The notes beneath the pieces are model-generated. The model saw nothing but the letters and a program-made list of their open reading frames with translations, searched no databases and had not been told where the DNA came from. DNA of 64,000 nt, from assembly GCA_964596695.1 (NCBI GenBank), contig CAZQVE010000002.1, forward strand, positions 62,001 to 126,000, written 5' to 3'. The DNA comes from UBA2112 sp964596695. Lineage in GTDB: Bacteria > Patescibacteriota > Saccharimonadia > Saccharimonadales > Saccharimonadaceae. Position 1 is the first letter of the stretch. Each line of letters starts with the position of its first letter. The position numbers and the translations under genes are program-made. Shown in pieces: positions 7,503 through 14,579 of the stretch.

Positions 7503-9745
7503 GCCTAGCTTGGCTGCTATTTGTACGCCCTCTTCGGCATAATTGGAGACGCTTTTTATTGATAGCAGGAGCCTTAGGAACCGGAGTGCTGATATTGTTA
7601 CTGGTTGTCGCTTGGATTAATGGGTTAAGTAATCGCATGGGTAGCATTTCATGGCAGCAGACTATTATCCAATCTGCCGCCATGTCCCGGCAAACAGCAA
7701 CTAACACCGGAGAGCCTCTGTACGTCATGCTTTCACCTGGGTCAAGCGTCGAATCTCTTTGGCACGACAAGAGGGTCAGTATTACCAGACTAGCTGAGGG
7801 CGGCTCCGGTTCGCCTCAGTTTAGAGGAATGCCGACGCCTAATCCAGGTGAGTACTACGTATCATCCGGCCTCAAAAAGATAATGAATGCATACCCGAAA
7901 GATTCTCTAGGTAGCCGTTTTGGTGAAAAACTATTAGGGACTATCCCTGACGAATATGTTACGTCACCGGATGAACTCTCAGTTGTAAAGGGTGTGGAAT
8001 TGGCAGAAGTGAGAAGACTTGAATCAATCGGGGCGTCAGTAATAGAGCTCTACCGTATCGACCAAAAGCCAGCCATCGACCCCGTGCACTCAAGCATCAT
8101 CATACCCGTTTTGTATATTGGCATATTTATATTGCTATTCCCGATTATGCTACTTGTGTCGGCAGCAACGCGACTTGGCGGTAATCAGCGCGAACAGCGC
8201 TATGCAGCACTTCGGTTAATTGGGGCTACAAAAGCACAAGTGCGAAGCGTGATGATTGTGGAGTCTATAGTCGCGTCGATTGCGGGAATTGCTGTAGGAC
8301 TCTTGCTATACGTGGCCACACAACCGCTTATGCTCACATTTAAATTTAATGGTATGCGTTTTTGGCCTCACGAAGTAGCCATACCTACAGTTCAGGTTGT
8401 TGGAATTATTGTTGCGACTCTTGTTTTCACTACTGCCTTGAATTTGTGGGCAATGCGCCAGGTTCAGGTGTCGCCGCTCGGTATTGTTCGCAGAAATTTG
8501 CGTTATAAGCGACTACACTGGGGGCGCCTTATTCCACTTTGCCTTGGACTTGGTATCGTAGGCTTTGTAGCTTCACCTCTGTTTGATTCGATACAAGATG
8601 AGAGCGGAGCTAATACGGCGCTTCTTATCTTTGTCAGCATAATTGTGATGATGTTCGGTCTTATCGTGGCCGGTCCATATATCACGCAGAAGCTCGCAGG
8701 TTTAATCGCTCGACACACAAAACACGCCGAGATACTGTTGGGTATGAAATACATCTCTCTTAATCCACGTGGTGTTTTCCGTAGCGTGTCTGGAGTTGTG
8801 ATCGTTCTATTCGTTGGCAGCTTTCTGCTTGCCTGTGCGAACGGCATGCAAAATTTCATGACAGAATCGATCGACAGCAACCCTTACGCACAGCTACGAA
8901 CAGATACGGTGCTGGTCGGTAACCATGTAGGGAGTAATTCACTACCGGGCGGCCAGGAAGCTACTTTTCGGGAGCTCAATTATGTTCATAGCGCCGTAGA
9001 GATTAAGCAGGTAAGCTATACGTTTGCGGTAATGTCATGTCAGACGGCGATAGAATATATGACTGTGCAATGCCCAGATGGCAAGAACTATGTCGGCGTT
9101 AGTTTCAACTCAGAAGTTTCGTCCAGTAATCTGTACGGCACTACCGAGGCCGAAGTATATGAGCAAATAAGTCACAGTGGCCCCTACGCTGACGTAACGG
9201 CCGTTGTGCTAAATTATTTAGTCCAGATAGATTACGACAATATCGACAAATTTCGTAGTTTTATAACGACACATTACGCACGGGACGAGTCGGTTAGCGT
9301 GTTGCTTTTTGATGGCACTAGTTCAAACACGCCGTTTATTCATCCGGTTATCGAAGAGGCCGCCGAGTTTACTCGTATTGGTATCGGTGTAACCGCACTC
9401 GTGGCAGCTGTCAGTTTGGCGACATCAACGATCGGAGGTCTATTGGAGCGTCGTCGCTCATTAATCACGTTGCGGCTAGGTGGCATGTCAGTAAGTGGCT
9501 TAAAGCGGATTATCATTATGGAGTCTCTTGTACCTCTGCTCGGTGCGACAATAATCTCCTCATGTCTTGGGTTAGCGGTTGGCTTTGTTCTGATGAATCA
9601 GCTGACAATTACGGTACATAGCGTGCTTTCAGTGTCATACATTCTACTTCTCGGAGGATGTATAATCGCCGCCCTTGCAATGATAATTCTTATTCTGCCA
9701 TCTGTAGGTCGAATCGTTAATCCAGAGAATACACAGACAGAATGA
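7499..9745 (+). CDS. FtsX-type ABC transporter permease
   Basis: 748-residue membrane protein. It has an N-terminal transmembrane helix (residues 15-38), an extracytoplasmic stretch, a membrane cluster around residues 195-320 that contains an FtsX-like part (RLIGATKAQVRSVMIVESIV), two helices near 345-395, another near 430, a second extracytoplasmic region, and a C-terminal three-helix FtsX part with LITLRLGGMSVSGLKRIIIMESLVPL split over the last 150 residues. This two-FtsX layout matches bacteriocin-associated and MacB-like exporters. The start is GTG, overlapping the ATPase gene. It ends 93 nt before the right inverted repeat of the cassette. Confidence 0.88.
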   Translation: MSLAWLLFVRPLRHNWRRFLLIAGALGTGVLILLLVVAWINGLSNRMGSISWQQTIIQSAAMSRQTATNTGEPLYVMLSPGSSVESLWHDKRVSITRLAEGGSGSPQFRGMPTPNPGEYYVSSGLKKIMNAYPKDSLGSRFGEKLLGTIPDEYVTSPDELSVVKGVELAEVRRLESIGASVIELYRIDQKPAIDPVHSSIIIPVLYIGIFILLFPIMLLVSAATRLGGNQREQRYAALRLIGATKAQVRSVMIVESIVASIAGIAVGLLLYVATQPLMLTFKFNGMRFWPHEVAIPTVQVVGIIVATLVFTTALNLWAMRQVQVSPLGIVRRNLRYKRLHWGRLIPLCLGLGIVGFVASPLFDSIQDESGANTALLIFVSIIVMMFGLIVAGPYITQKLAGLIARHTKHAEILLGMKYISLNPRGVFRSVSGVVIVLFVGSFLLACANGMQNFMTESIDSNPYAQLRTDTVLVGNHVGSNSLPGGQEATFRELNYVHSAVEIKQVSYTFAVMSCQTAIEYMTVQCPDGKNYVGVSFNSEVSSSNLYGTTEAEVYEQISHSGPYADVTAVVLNYLVQIDYDNIDKFRSFITTHYARDESVSVLLFDGTSSNTPFIHPVIEEAAEFTRIGIGVTALVAAVSLATSTIGGLLERRRSLITLRLGGMSVSGLKRIIIMESLVPLLGATIISSCLGLAVGFVLMNQLTITVHSVLSVSYILLLGGCIIAALAMIILILPSVGRIVNPENTQTE

Positions 9746-9896
9746 CAGGTGTTCTGTACAAGTGCAACCCGTTTTAATTAAGTTTAATTTCTATACTTTG
9801 GGCATATAGCTGCTTACTCATTAGTAGTAACTTACGGGCTGAGCTTGCGCTTCAGCTTTTTGCTCAAAATCAGTTCGAACTTGGTTGTAAAATCGC

Positions 9897-9936
9897 ACCA
9901 AAGAAAGAATCTCACATCACGTGGGATTTTTTCTTT
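9897..9936 (+). repeat. Right direct repeat of the Phe island
   Basis: Exact copy of 5823-5862 (tRNA-Phe ACCA end plus terminator hairpin). It marks the far boundary of the island and ends just before the dut promoter. Confidence 0.85.
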
Positions 9937-9957
9937 GGTTATACATATTGCTTATCG

Positions 9958-9987
9958 TTGAGGTCCTCTATACGACCGTTATACAAT
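9958..9987 (+). promoter_or_regulatory. dut promoter
   Basis: TTGAGG (9958-9963), 18-bp spacer, TACAAT (9982-9987). Its position makes the upstream in-frame ATG at 9958 untranscribed and supports the start at 10051. Confidence 0.55.
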
Positions 9988-10050
9988 AGTCAGCGAAAAG
10001 CAGGCGTCTTGCCGCTTTTTGTAACTGACCATCTATTAGTTAGGAATGAC

Positions 10051-10752
10051 ATGGACCCGGTAAAGCCCCACCTACTGTCGGCTTTGTCTGACGACGATGT
10101 TATCGCAGCGGTTTCGCAGGCCGTCCTGACGCACTGGAGTCACGAAGGTATCGAAGTTCGATACCACGTCCTGCCTGGCGGCCAGACGCCGAAACGCCAG
10201 TCGGATGGTGCCGTGGGGTTCGACCTCTACGCACGCGCAATCGTCGATACGACGCTCATGGACGCGCGAGACAACCGCTTGCGCAAGACGCTGTTCGACT
10301 TTCGGAACTATCCTTCCGACGAGCGTCTTCGCGGTCACGTTCACGAAGAAACCCAGGTGGGTGACGAAGGGGAGTTTAGGGGAGTGAAGCTTTCTTGGCG
10401 TCTTCGACCTGGCGAGCATGTGCTCGTAGGTGTCGGCGTTGCGTTCGAGCTACCCTACCACTTGTTTCAGTGGACAGCTCCTCGGAGTGGGCTCGCCGCG
10501 AAGCAACGCATCCAGCTCGGCAACGCTCCGGGTACTATTGACTCGGACTACCGCGGCGAAGCTGGACTGATCGTGGTCAATCAAGGTGACGACGATTTCA
10601 TCATCGACCACCAGATGCGAATCGGCCAGATGCTGTTCCAACCGGTCATCATCCCTCGGTTGACGCCGGTTGAGAGTCTCGACGATCTCAGCGCGACCGC
10701 TCGCGGCGCAGGAGGGTTCGGTTCGACAGGCTATCGTGACCCCAGCTCCTAA
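10051..10752 (+). CDS. dut: dUTP diphosphatase
   Basis: Trimeric-type dUTPase hydrolysing dUTP to dUMP and pyrophosphate. Motif 1 AVGFDLYA, motif 2 APRSGLA, motif 3 GTIDSDYRGE with the catalytic Asp and Tyr, motif 4 RIGQMLFQ, and motif 5 GGFGSTG at the C-terminus. The protein (233 residues) is longer than a classical 150-residue enzyme because of about 50 extra N-terminal residues and a charged insertion between motifs 1 and 2 (ARDNRLRKTLFDFRNYPSD region). The start at 10051 follows AGGA and lies downstream of the mapped promoter. It sits alone between the Phe and Gly islands. Confidence 0.9.
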   Translation: MDPVKPHLLSALSDDDVIAAVSQAVLTHWSHEGIEVRYHVLPGGQTPKRQSDGAVGFDLYARAIVDTTLMDARDNRLRKTLFDFRNYPSDERLRGHVHEETQVGDEGEFRGVKLSWRLRPGEHVLVGVGVAFELPYHLFQWTAPRSGLAAKQRIQLGNAPGTIDSDYRGEAGLIVVNQGDDDFIIDHQMRIGQMLFQPVIIPRLTPVESLDDLSATARGAGGFGSTGYRDPSS

Positions 10753-10762
10753 TTGCAGTTAC

Positions 10763-10798
10763 GCCCAGTCGCAGAGGTTCCTACCTTTGCGACTGGGC
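10763..10798 (+). terminator. Terminator of dut
   Basis: GCCCAGTCGCA and TGCGACTGGGC form an 11-bp stem around a 14-nt loop right after the dut stop codon. No T-run follows, so termination efficiency is uncertain. Confidence 0.6.
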
Positions 10799-10837
10799 TA
10801 ATCCACGAAATCATCTTGCATAATCTACCCCTGTTGC

Positions 10838-10843
10838 GTATAA
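10838..10843 (+). promoter_or_regulatory. Possible -10 box upstream of the partial tRNA-Gly copy
   Basis: TATAAT in TTGCGTATAATCGG, about 20 bp before a TACAAT that precedes the partial tRNA copy. A TTGCAT lies upstream near 10812. Confidence 0.4.
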
Positions 10844-10871
10844 TCGGTCTAGTACAATTAAACATATACGC

Positions 10872-11010
10872 GGGTGTAGCTCAGTTGTTAGAGTGAGAAC
10901 TGCCAGTGGCAGTTCGCAAGGGAGTCCACTCTTCAAAACTCGTTTTGAAAGATGTGGCGACGGGGTCGCGGAACGTGACATTCCTTGCCAGGCCAAGGAA
11001 GCAACTACTC
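10872..11010 (+). other. Partial tRNA-Gly copy followed by a run of hairpins
   Basis: 10872-10895 repeats the first 24 bases of tRNA-Gly (GCGGGTGTAGCTCAGTTGTT then AGAG), and a similar TACAAT-containing region precedes both copies. Then come four short inverted repeats: GAACTGCC-AGT-GGCAGTTC, TCTTCAAAAC-TC-GTTTTGAAAGA, GCGAC-GGG-GTCGC, and TTCCTTG...CCAAGGAA, the last resembling the tRNA-Gly anticodon arm with extra bases. It cannot fold as a normal tRNA. Confidence 0.7.
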
Positions 11011-11051
11011 TGGACTAAGCTACAGTCAGTACATTACAATCAGGTACATAT

Positions 11052-11127
11052 GCGGGTGTAGCTCAGTTGTTAGAGCGCTTCCTTGCCAAGGAAGAGGTCG
11101 AGAGTTAGAGTCTCTTCACCCGCACCA
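11052..11127 (+). tRNA. tRNA-Gly (GCC)
   Basis: Acceptor GCGGGTG/CACCCGC, D-arm GCTC...GAGC, anticodon stem CTTCC/GGAAG with loop TTGCCAA (anticodon GCC), T-arm GAGAG-TTAGAGT-CTCTT, discriminator A and encoded CCA (11125-11127). The T-loop has TTAGA instead of the usual TTCGA. The recombinase gene of the adjoining element ends inside it on the opposite strand. Confidence 0.93.
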
Positions 11128-12673
11128 AATCAGGACAAAATTGCAAATTCTGGCGCGCGAGCGCCGTTTTTGTTTGGGAAATTATGGTTTTGCGGAGCAA
11201 AACCCATCTGTTTTTCTGGGGGGAATTGGAATTTTCGGGCGCGCGGAGGCGCGCTTTTTTATTTTCTAAAACCAGGTTAGAGCCAAAGATTTCAAGGCAA
11301 AGCGACTTTTTGGCTTCTAGGTTCGTCCCGCTTGCGATTTTACAGATAGAAACGGCAGTTTCTATCCACTTTTTCATCGGTTCGAGCCAAAGGTTTTGAC
11401 CAAGCGTCAGCTTGGATAATTTTTCCTCAAAACTTTTCTTTTGGCTCATAATTTCCGCTTTTTTGGCCGTGTATGTTTCGCGGTCGATGTCCTGGTCAAG
11501 GTAACTGTCGAGCAAGCGTTGGAGTTTCGCGGTCAGTTGCGCAATGATGGCTTGCAGTTCTATTGTTCTCAATTGATTGCGAATTTGCGAATCGGCTTCG
11601 TCTTTCGCGATAAGTTCGTGCAACTTGTCCGCCCATGCCGTCGGCATGGCATACGCTTGCAGCATTTCGGATAATTGTTGGTTCAACAATTCCTCACGGA
11701 TATGCGGCTGCGAACAGCGCAGCACGCCTTTGCGCTTTTTCGTGCAATGATAATAGACGTAATGATGCACATTGCCATTCTTTTGTCGTTTGGTCTGGTT
11801 TTCGCCCGTCACCATCATGTCGCACGAACCGCAGCGCAACAAACCGCACAGCGGTTTCGGATCGTTCACCTTTGTCATCCGTTTGTGCTTGCGCCGTTCG
11901 ATGACGGCTTGCACATCGTCAAACAATTTTTTGGAAACAATAGGCGTATGCTTGCCCTCAAACACCTCTCCGGTATAACGAAAATGCCCGTAATAAAACG
12001 GATTAGTCAGCACTTTTGTTATCTGGTCTTTTTTGAGGAGCAAACCGCCTTTTGTTTTTATACCTTTGCCAGCCAAAAAGTCGGCAATATCCTGCAACCG
12101 TTTGTCACCCTTTGCGTACAGTTCGAACGCCGCGACGACCATCGGCGCGTTCCGTTTGTCCACGACAACGGTTTTCGTCCGAACGTCATTTATATAACCA
12201 AGCGGAGCGCGTCCAGGACATTCGCCACGCCGGACTTTTTGGCGCAACCCGCGTTTGGTGTTTTCGGACAAATTGTCGACGTAATATTTTGATTGGCCAA
12301 ACGCGATGGACAGCATGAATTTGCCCTGCGATGTATTCTCAAACCAGAACGTCGGAAATTTCAGAGAAGTCAGATGCGTTTGGTCGAGTAAATAAACAAT
12401 CTGTCCGCCGTCAATCGAATTACGCGCCAAACGGTCGGGATGCCACGCGATAATGCCGTTCGCCTCGCCGCGTTCAATCCGTTTGATTAACTGCGCGAAA
12501 ACCGGACGACCGGGAATTTTGGCCGATTTCTTTTCTATCAGTTCATCGATAATTTCCAAACCCTCGTTTCGTGCGTAGTTGCGCAGTTCGACTAGCTGCG
12601 CCTCGATGGACAAAGCCTGTTTGTCCTCAACGTCCGTAGATTTGCGAACGTACAGTATGTATTTTTCACCCAT
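11105..12673 (-). CDS. Large serine recombinase of the tRNA-Gly island
   Basis: 522-residue site-specific serine recombinase. Resolvase domain: nucleophile Ser12 in YVRKSTD, then GIIAWHPDRLARN. The recombinase domain follows (FYYGHFRYTGEVFEGKHTPI split over about residues 235-260), then a zinc ribbon with CGLLRCGSCDMM and a second Cys pair, and a charged coiled-coil region (ELQAIIAQLTAKLQRLLDSY). Start ATG 12673 with Shine-Dalgarno AAAGGAGG. The last 45 or so codons lie in the left inverted repeat, and the final RVKRL plus stop are read from the antisense of tRNA-Gly. Paralogous to the gene at 38224. It is preceded by a structured leader. Confidence 0.93.
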   Translation of the reverse strand: MGEKYILYVRKSTDVEDKQALSIEAQLVELRNYARNEGLEIIDELIEKKSAKIPGRPVFAQLIKRIERGEANGIIAWHPDRLARNSIDGGQIVYLLDQTHLTSLKFPTFWFENTSQGKFMLSIAFGQSKYYVDNLSENTKRGLRQKVRRGECPGRAPLGYINDVRTKTVVVDKRNAPMVVAAFELYAKGDKRLQDIADFLAGKGIKTKGGLLLKKDQITKVLTNPFYYGHFRYTGEVFEGKHTPIVSKKLFDDVQAVIERRKHKRMTKVNDPKPLCGLLRCGSCDMMVTGENQTKRQKNGNVHHYVYYHCTKKRKGVLRCSQPHIREELLNQQLSEMLQAYAMPTAWADKLHELIAKDEADSQIRNQLRTIELQAIIAQLTAKLQRLLDSYLDQDIDRETYTAKKAEIMSQKKSFEEKLSKLTLGQNLWLEPMKKWIETAVSICKIASGTNLEAKKSLCLEIFGSNLVLENKKARLRAPENSNSPQKNRWVLLRKTIISQTKTALARQNLQFCPDLVRVKRL

Positions 12674-12789
12674 AACCCCTCCTTTAACTCAAATAGCCGC
12701 CTCGCTGGACACAACTTCGAGAAAACCCAAAATTGTACGAGACGGCTATTAAAGCCAAACAAAAAGTTTTCTCTACATAAGTTGTGTCC
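12674..12789 (-). ncRNA. Structured recombinase leader with pseudoknot pairing
   Basis: On the minus strand the predicted transcript begins at 12789: GGACACAACTT (12789-12779) pairs with AAGTTGTGTCC (12717-12707); inside it GAGAAAAC (12773-12766) pairs with GTTTTCTC (12726-12719). In the enclosed loop AATAGCCG (12750-12743) is complementary to CGGCTATT (12699-12692), outside the stem and just before the Shine-Dalgarno, giving a pseudoknot topology. The leader at 39829-39952 keeps the same order with paired base changes. Confidence 0.7.
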
Positions 12790-12795
12790 GCTTTT

Positions 12796-12801
12796 ATTTT
12801 A
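12796..12801 (-). promoter_or_regulatory. -10 box of the recombinase leader
   Basis: TAAAAT on the minus strand, 6 nt before the first G of the outer leader stem at 12789. This places the transcript start on the first paired base. Confidence 0.5.
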
Positions 12802-13137
12802 CCAAAACCGCCCGTGGCGGAAAAGCGCGCCTCCGCGCGCCCGAAAATTCCAATTCCCCCCAGAAAAACAGATGGGTTTTGCTCCGCAAAACCATAATTT
12901 CCCAAACAAAAACGGCGCTCGCGCGCCAGAATTTGCAATTTTGTCCTGATTTGGTGGAGTTTTACAACGAAGCTCGAACCCATTTCCAAGAAAATGCTTG
13001 AAGCCAAGCCCCGCCGCCTAGCGGGCAAGTCTGCCCGCTGCGCCCCGCCAGAAAAAGCCTTTGCATTTTTTGAATTTTCCCCCGCCGATTTTTTATTTTT
13101 ATGGAAAAGGCTGTTTCTGTCGGGTGTGCTTTAGGAG

Positions 13138-13680
13138 TTAGCTGCGCAAACCAGTGTCTAAATCAGCAAACAGCACATCAAGGCGGCTCTTGTTGTTCGT
13201 CTGCGGCGGCATGTTCCGCACGATTGTCCGGACTTCCGGCGGCGCACTCTCGATTGCGCTATGAATGATGCTATCGCCAAGTTCAGGTTTACCGTCTGCC
13301 AACTCAAGCGCGAATGCCGAATAGACAACAGGGCCAAGCACATGACGGGCTTGACGTTCGCCTTGCTCGCCAGTCTGCAAATCGGTGTGCGTGTAGGCGA
13401 TTGCGGCGACAGCCGAGGCTGCCTTGGTTACATACTTAGACGGTTCATCAATTTCTTTGCCGACTTTGAATGCTGCCAGCGCGAGTACGCGCAAGTTTTT
13501 ATCACGCCTTTTGCCTTGCCCGTAAGCGCGACCCGCCTCAACCGCCTCGCGAGGTCGTGTGTCATTTGGGTAGCGGCTTTCAAAGACAGGCAATGCTTGC
13601 TCGGTATAATCAGCAGCCCACAGAGCGGCAGGACGCAGCAAATGCTGATCTTCGGTGGAGTTTTTCAGTTCGTTCGTCAT
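13138..13680 (-). CDS. Imm5-like putative immunity protein
   Basis: 180-residue soluble protein. The pattern LLRPAALWAADYTEQALPVFE, PNDTRPREAVEAGRAY, an Ala-rich middle with KAASAVAAIAYTHT, HVLGPVVYSAFALEL and the end LFADLDTGLRS is like the Imm5-type putative immunity family as I remember it; no database check was possible. Start ATG 13680 has no Shine-Dalgarno; TAAAAT ends 6 nt before it, so the mRNA should be leaderless. It is divergent from the GIY-YIG gene across 32 bp. No toxin partner is next to it, so the protected target is unknown. Confidence 0.75.
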   Translation of the reverse strand: MTNELKNSTEDQHLLRPAALWAADYTEQALPVFESRYPNDTRPREAVEAGRAYGQGKRRDKNLRVLALAAFKVGKEIDEPSKYVTKAASAVAAIAYTHTDLQTGEQGERQARHVLGPVVYSAFALELADGKPELGDSIIHSAIESAPPEVRTIVRNMPPQTNNKSRLDVLFADLDTGLRS

Positions 13681-13686
13681 ATTTTG

Positions 13687-13692
13687 ATTTTA
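13687..13692 (-). promoter_or_regulatory. -10 box of the Imm5-like gene
   Basis: TAAAAT on the minus strand, 6 nt before the ATG at 13680; part of a 32-bp divergent intergenic region with two facing promoters. Confidence 0.5.
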
Positions 13693-13697
13693 CCAGA

Positions 13698-13703
13698 TAT
13701 ACT
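13698..13703 (+). promoter_or_regulatory. -10 box of the GIY-YIG gene
   Basis: TATACT, 9 nt before the ATG at 13713, without a Shine-Dalgarno. Only 5 bp separate it from the -10 box of the divergent gene, so the two promoters must overlap. Confidence 0.5.
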
Positions 13704-13712
13704 ATTTTATAT

Positions 13713-14579
13713 ATGGACACTGAATATCTAACTGCATTCCGCGATCAAATGACGGACAAATGGTTCAGCTCGTTAAAGGTTGGCGACAAAGTCCATAACT
13801 ACAGCCTCAAATGGCAAAATAAGCAGATAATTGACAAGAAACTGCGTGAGGGTGTCATCAAGGAAATCCATAACAATGGTCAGTTTAATCGTTATGTCAT
13901 TGTCGATAACCTCACTACTGGCAGACAAAACAAATGGAACGACTTTGACTTAGTAAAGCCGCAGGAAATCGAGGCAATAGAAAAACAATTACACCAACAG
14001 TTAGCAAGCAGTATAGTCGAAGCACCGCACAGCGAAGCGCAAAGTAAGCCGCAAACTATTGACGAAAAGACGGCGCGAGCCGCCTACGAGAGTCTTGTAA
14101 AAAATACCAATGAGCTACTGAAAGATGAGAACATACGACAGGGGCGATGTAGCGGCATATATGGCGCATTTAACAAAAATACTAATGAGTGTATCTATAT
14201 CGGTAAATCGCGCTCCTTAATCAGTACTCGCTGGCGTGAACATATGCGGTATTGGAAAAAGTTGCGACCAATCCACAGACAGCCACTCTTGACGCAATAT
14301 CTACACTTTTTCAACGATCAAATTGTCTGGAAAGTTTTATTACCTGTTGATGACAATATAGACAACGATTTAATCGAGTTTTGCGAAAGACGACTTTTTG
14401 AGAAATACCGACCAATCGCGAACACCATTATTCCAAACGGAACATTTTTCGGCAGAAGTGTCATGGAAGGCGAAGGCAATTCCGTTTCAGTATCAGAGTG
14501 GAATCCTAATCTAGTTGAAATTAGAATACACAAAGGTCAATTTAATGGTTTTTCGGACGGAAAGAACCATTTTGAGTAG
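13713..14579 (+). CDS. GIY-YIG nuclease domain protein
   Basis: 288-residue protein. The GIY-YIG domain is at about residues 145-235: SGIYGAFN, CIYIGKS, TRWREH with the catalytic Arg and His, and the metal-binding Glu in EFCERRLFEKYRPIANT. The N-terminal 110 residues (KVGDKVHNYSLKW, RYVIVDNLTTGRQNKW) look like a small beta-rich domain of unknown role. The frame is open upstream, but ATG 13713 is preferred because a -10 box lies 9 nt before it and the upstream part overlaps the divergent gene. As a cassette gene it may be a homing or defence nuclease; the sequence does not say which. Confidence 0.82.
   Translation: MDTEYLTAFRDQMTDKWFSSLKVGDKVHNYSLKWQNKQIIDKKLREGVIKEIHNNGQFNRYVIVDNLTTGRQNKWNDFDLVKPQEIEAIEKQLHQQLASSIVEAPHSEAQSKPQTIDEKTARAAYESLVKNTNELLKDENIRQGRCSGIYGAFNKNTNECIYIGKSRSLISTRWREHMRYWKKLRPIHRQPLLTQYLHFFNDQIVWKVLLPVDDNIDNDLIEFCERRLFEKYRPIANTIIPNGTFFGRSVMEGEGNSVSVSEWNPNLVEIRIHKGQFNGFSDGKNHFE

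Larger units (their letters stand above)
5991..9900. mobile_element. Phe cargo cassette with decayed terminal inverted repeats
   Basis: The left end 5991-6056 (TGGTGCGCTCTTTTACAACC...) is an imperfect inverted copy of the right end 9838-9900 (...GGTTGTAAAATCGCACCA). The left end continues to about 6175 with sequence homologous to the inner inverted repeats of the cassettes at 12952 and 40130 (CCAGAAAAA..., CCCCGCCGA, T-rich, then GGCGG). Ends are TGGTG and CACCA. No recombinase lies inside; cargo is the peptide gene and the two ABC transporter genes. The repeat divergence suggests it is older than the other two cassettes. Confidence 0.75.
11123..12956. mobile_element. Recombinase unit with 136-bp perfect terminal inverted repeats
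   Basis: 11123-11258 and 12821-12956 are exact inverted copies. The outer ends are CACCA (11123-11127, the CCA end of tRNA-Gly) and TGGTG (12952-12956, shared with the next cassette). The unit holds only the recombinase gene and its leader. The left repeat carries the 3' end of the recombinase gene, so the right repeat carries an orphan copy of the same C-terminal codons. Confidence 0.9.

Noticed and set aside
10985..11269. Open frames across tRNA-Gly into the recombinase repeat
   Set aside because: They read through the tRNA and antisense to the recombinase C-terminus.
12674..12789. Leader as an omega-RNA or IS200/IS605 guide RNA
   Set aside because: No TnpB or Y1 transposase is present, and the structure precedes a serine recombinase start codon.
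12684..13028. 114-codon minus-strand frame between the recombinase and the cassette
   Set aside because: It lies wholly in two inverted repeats and the structured leader, and has no start signal.
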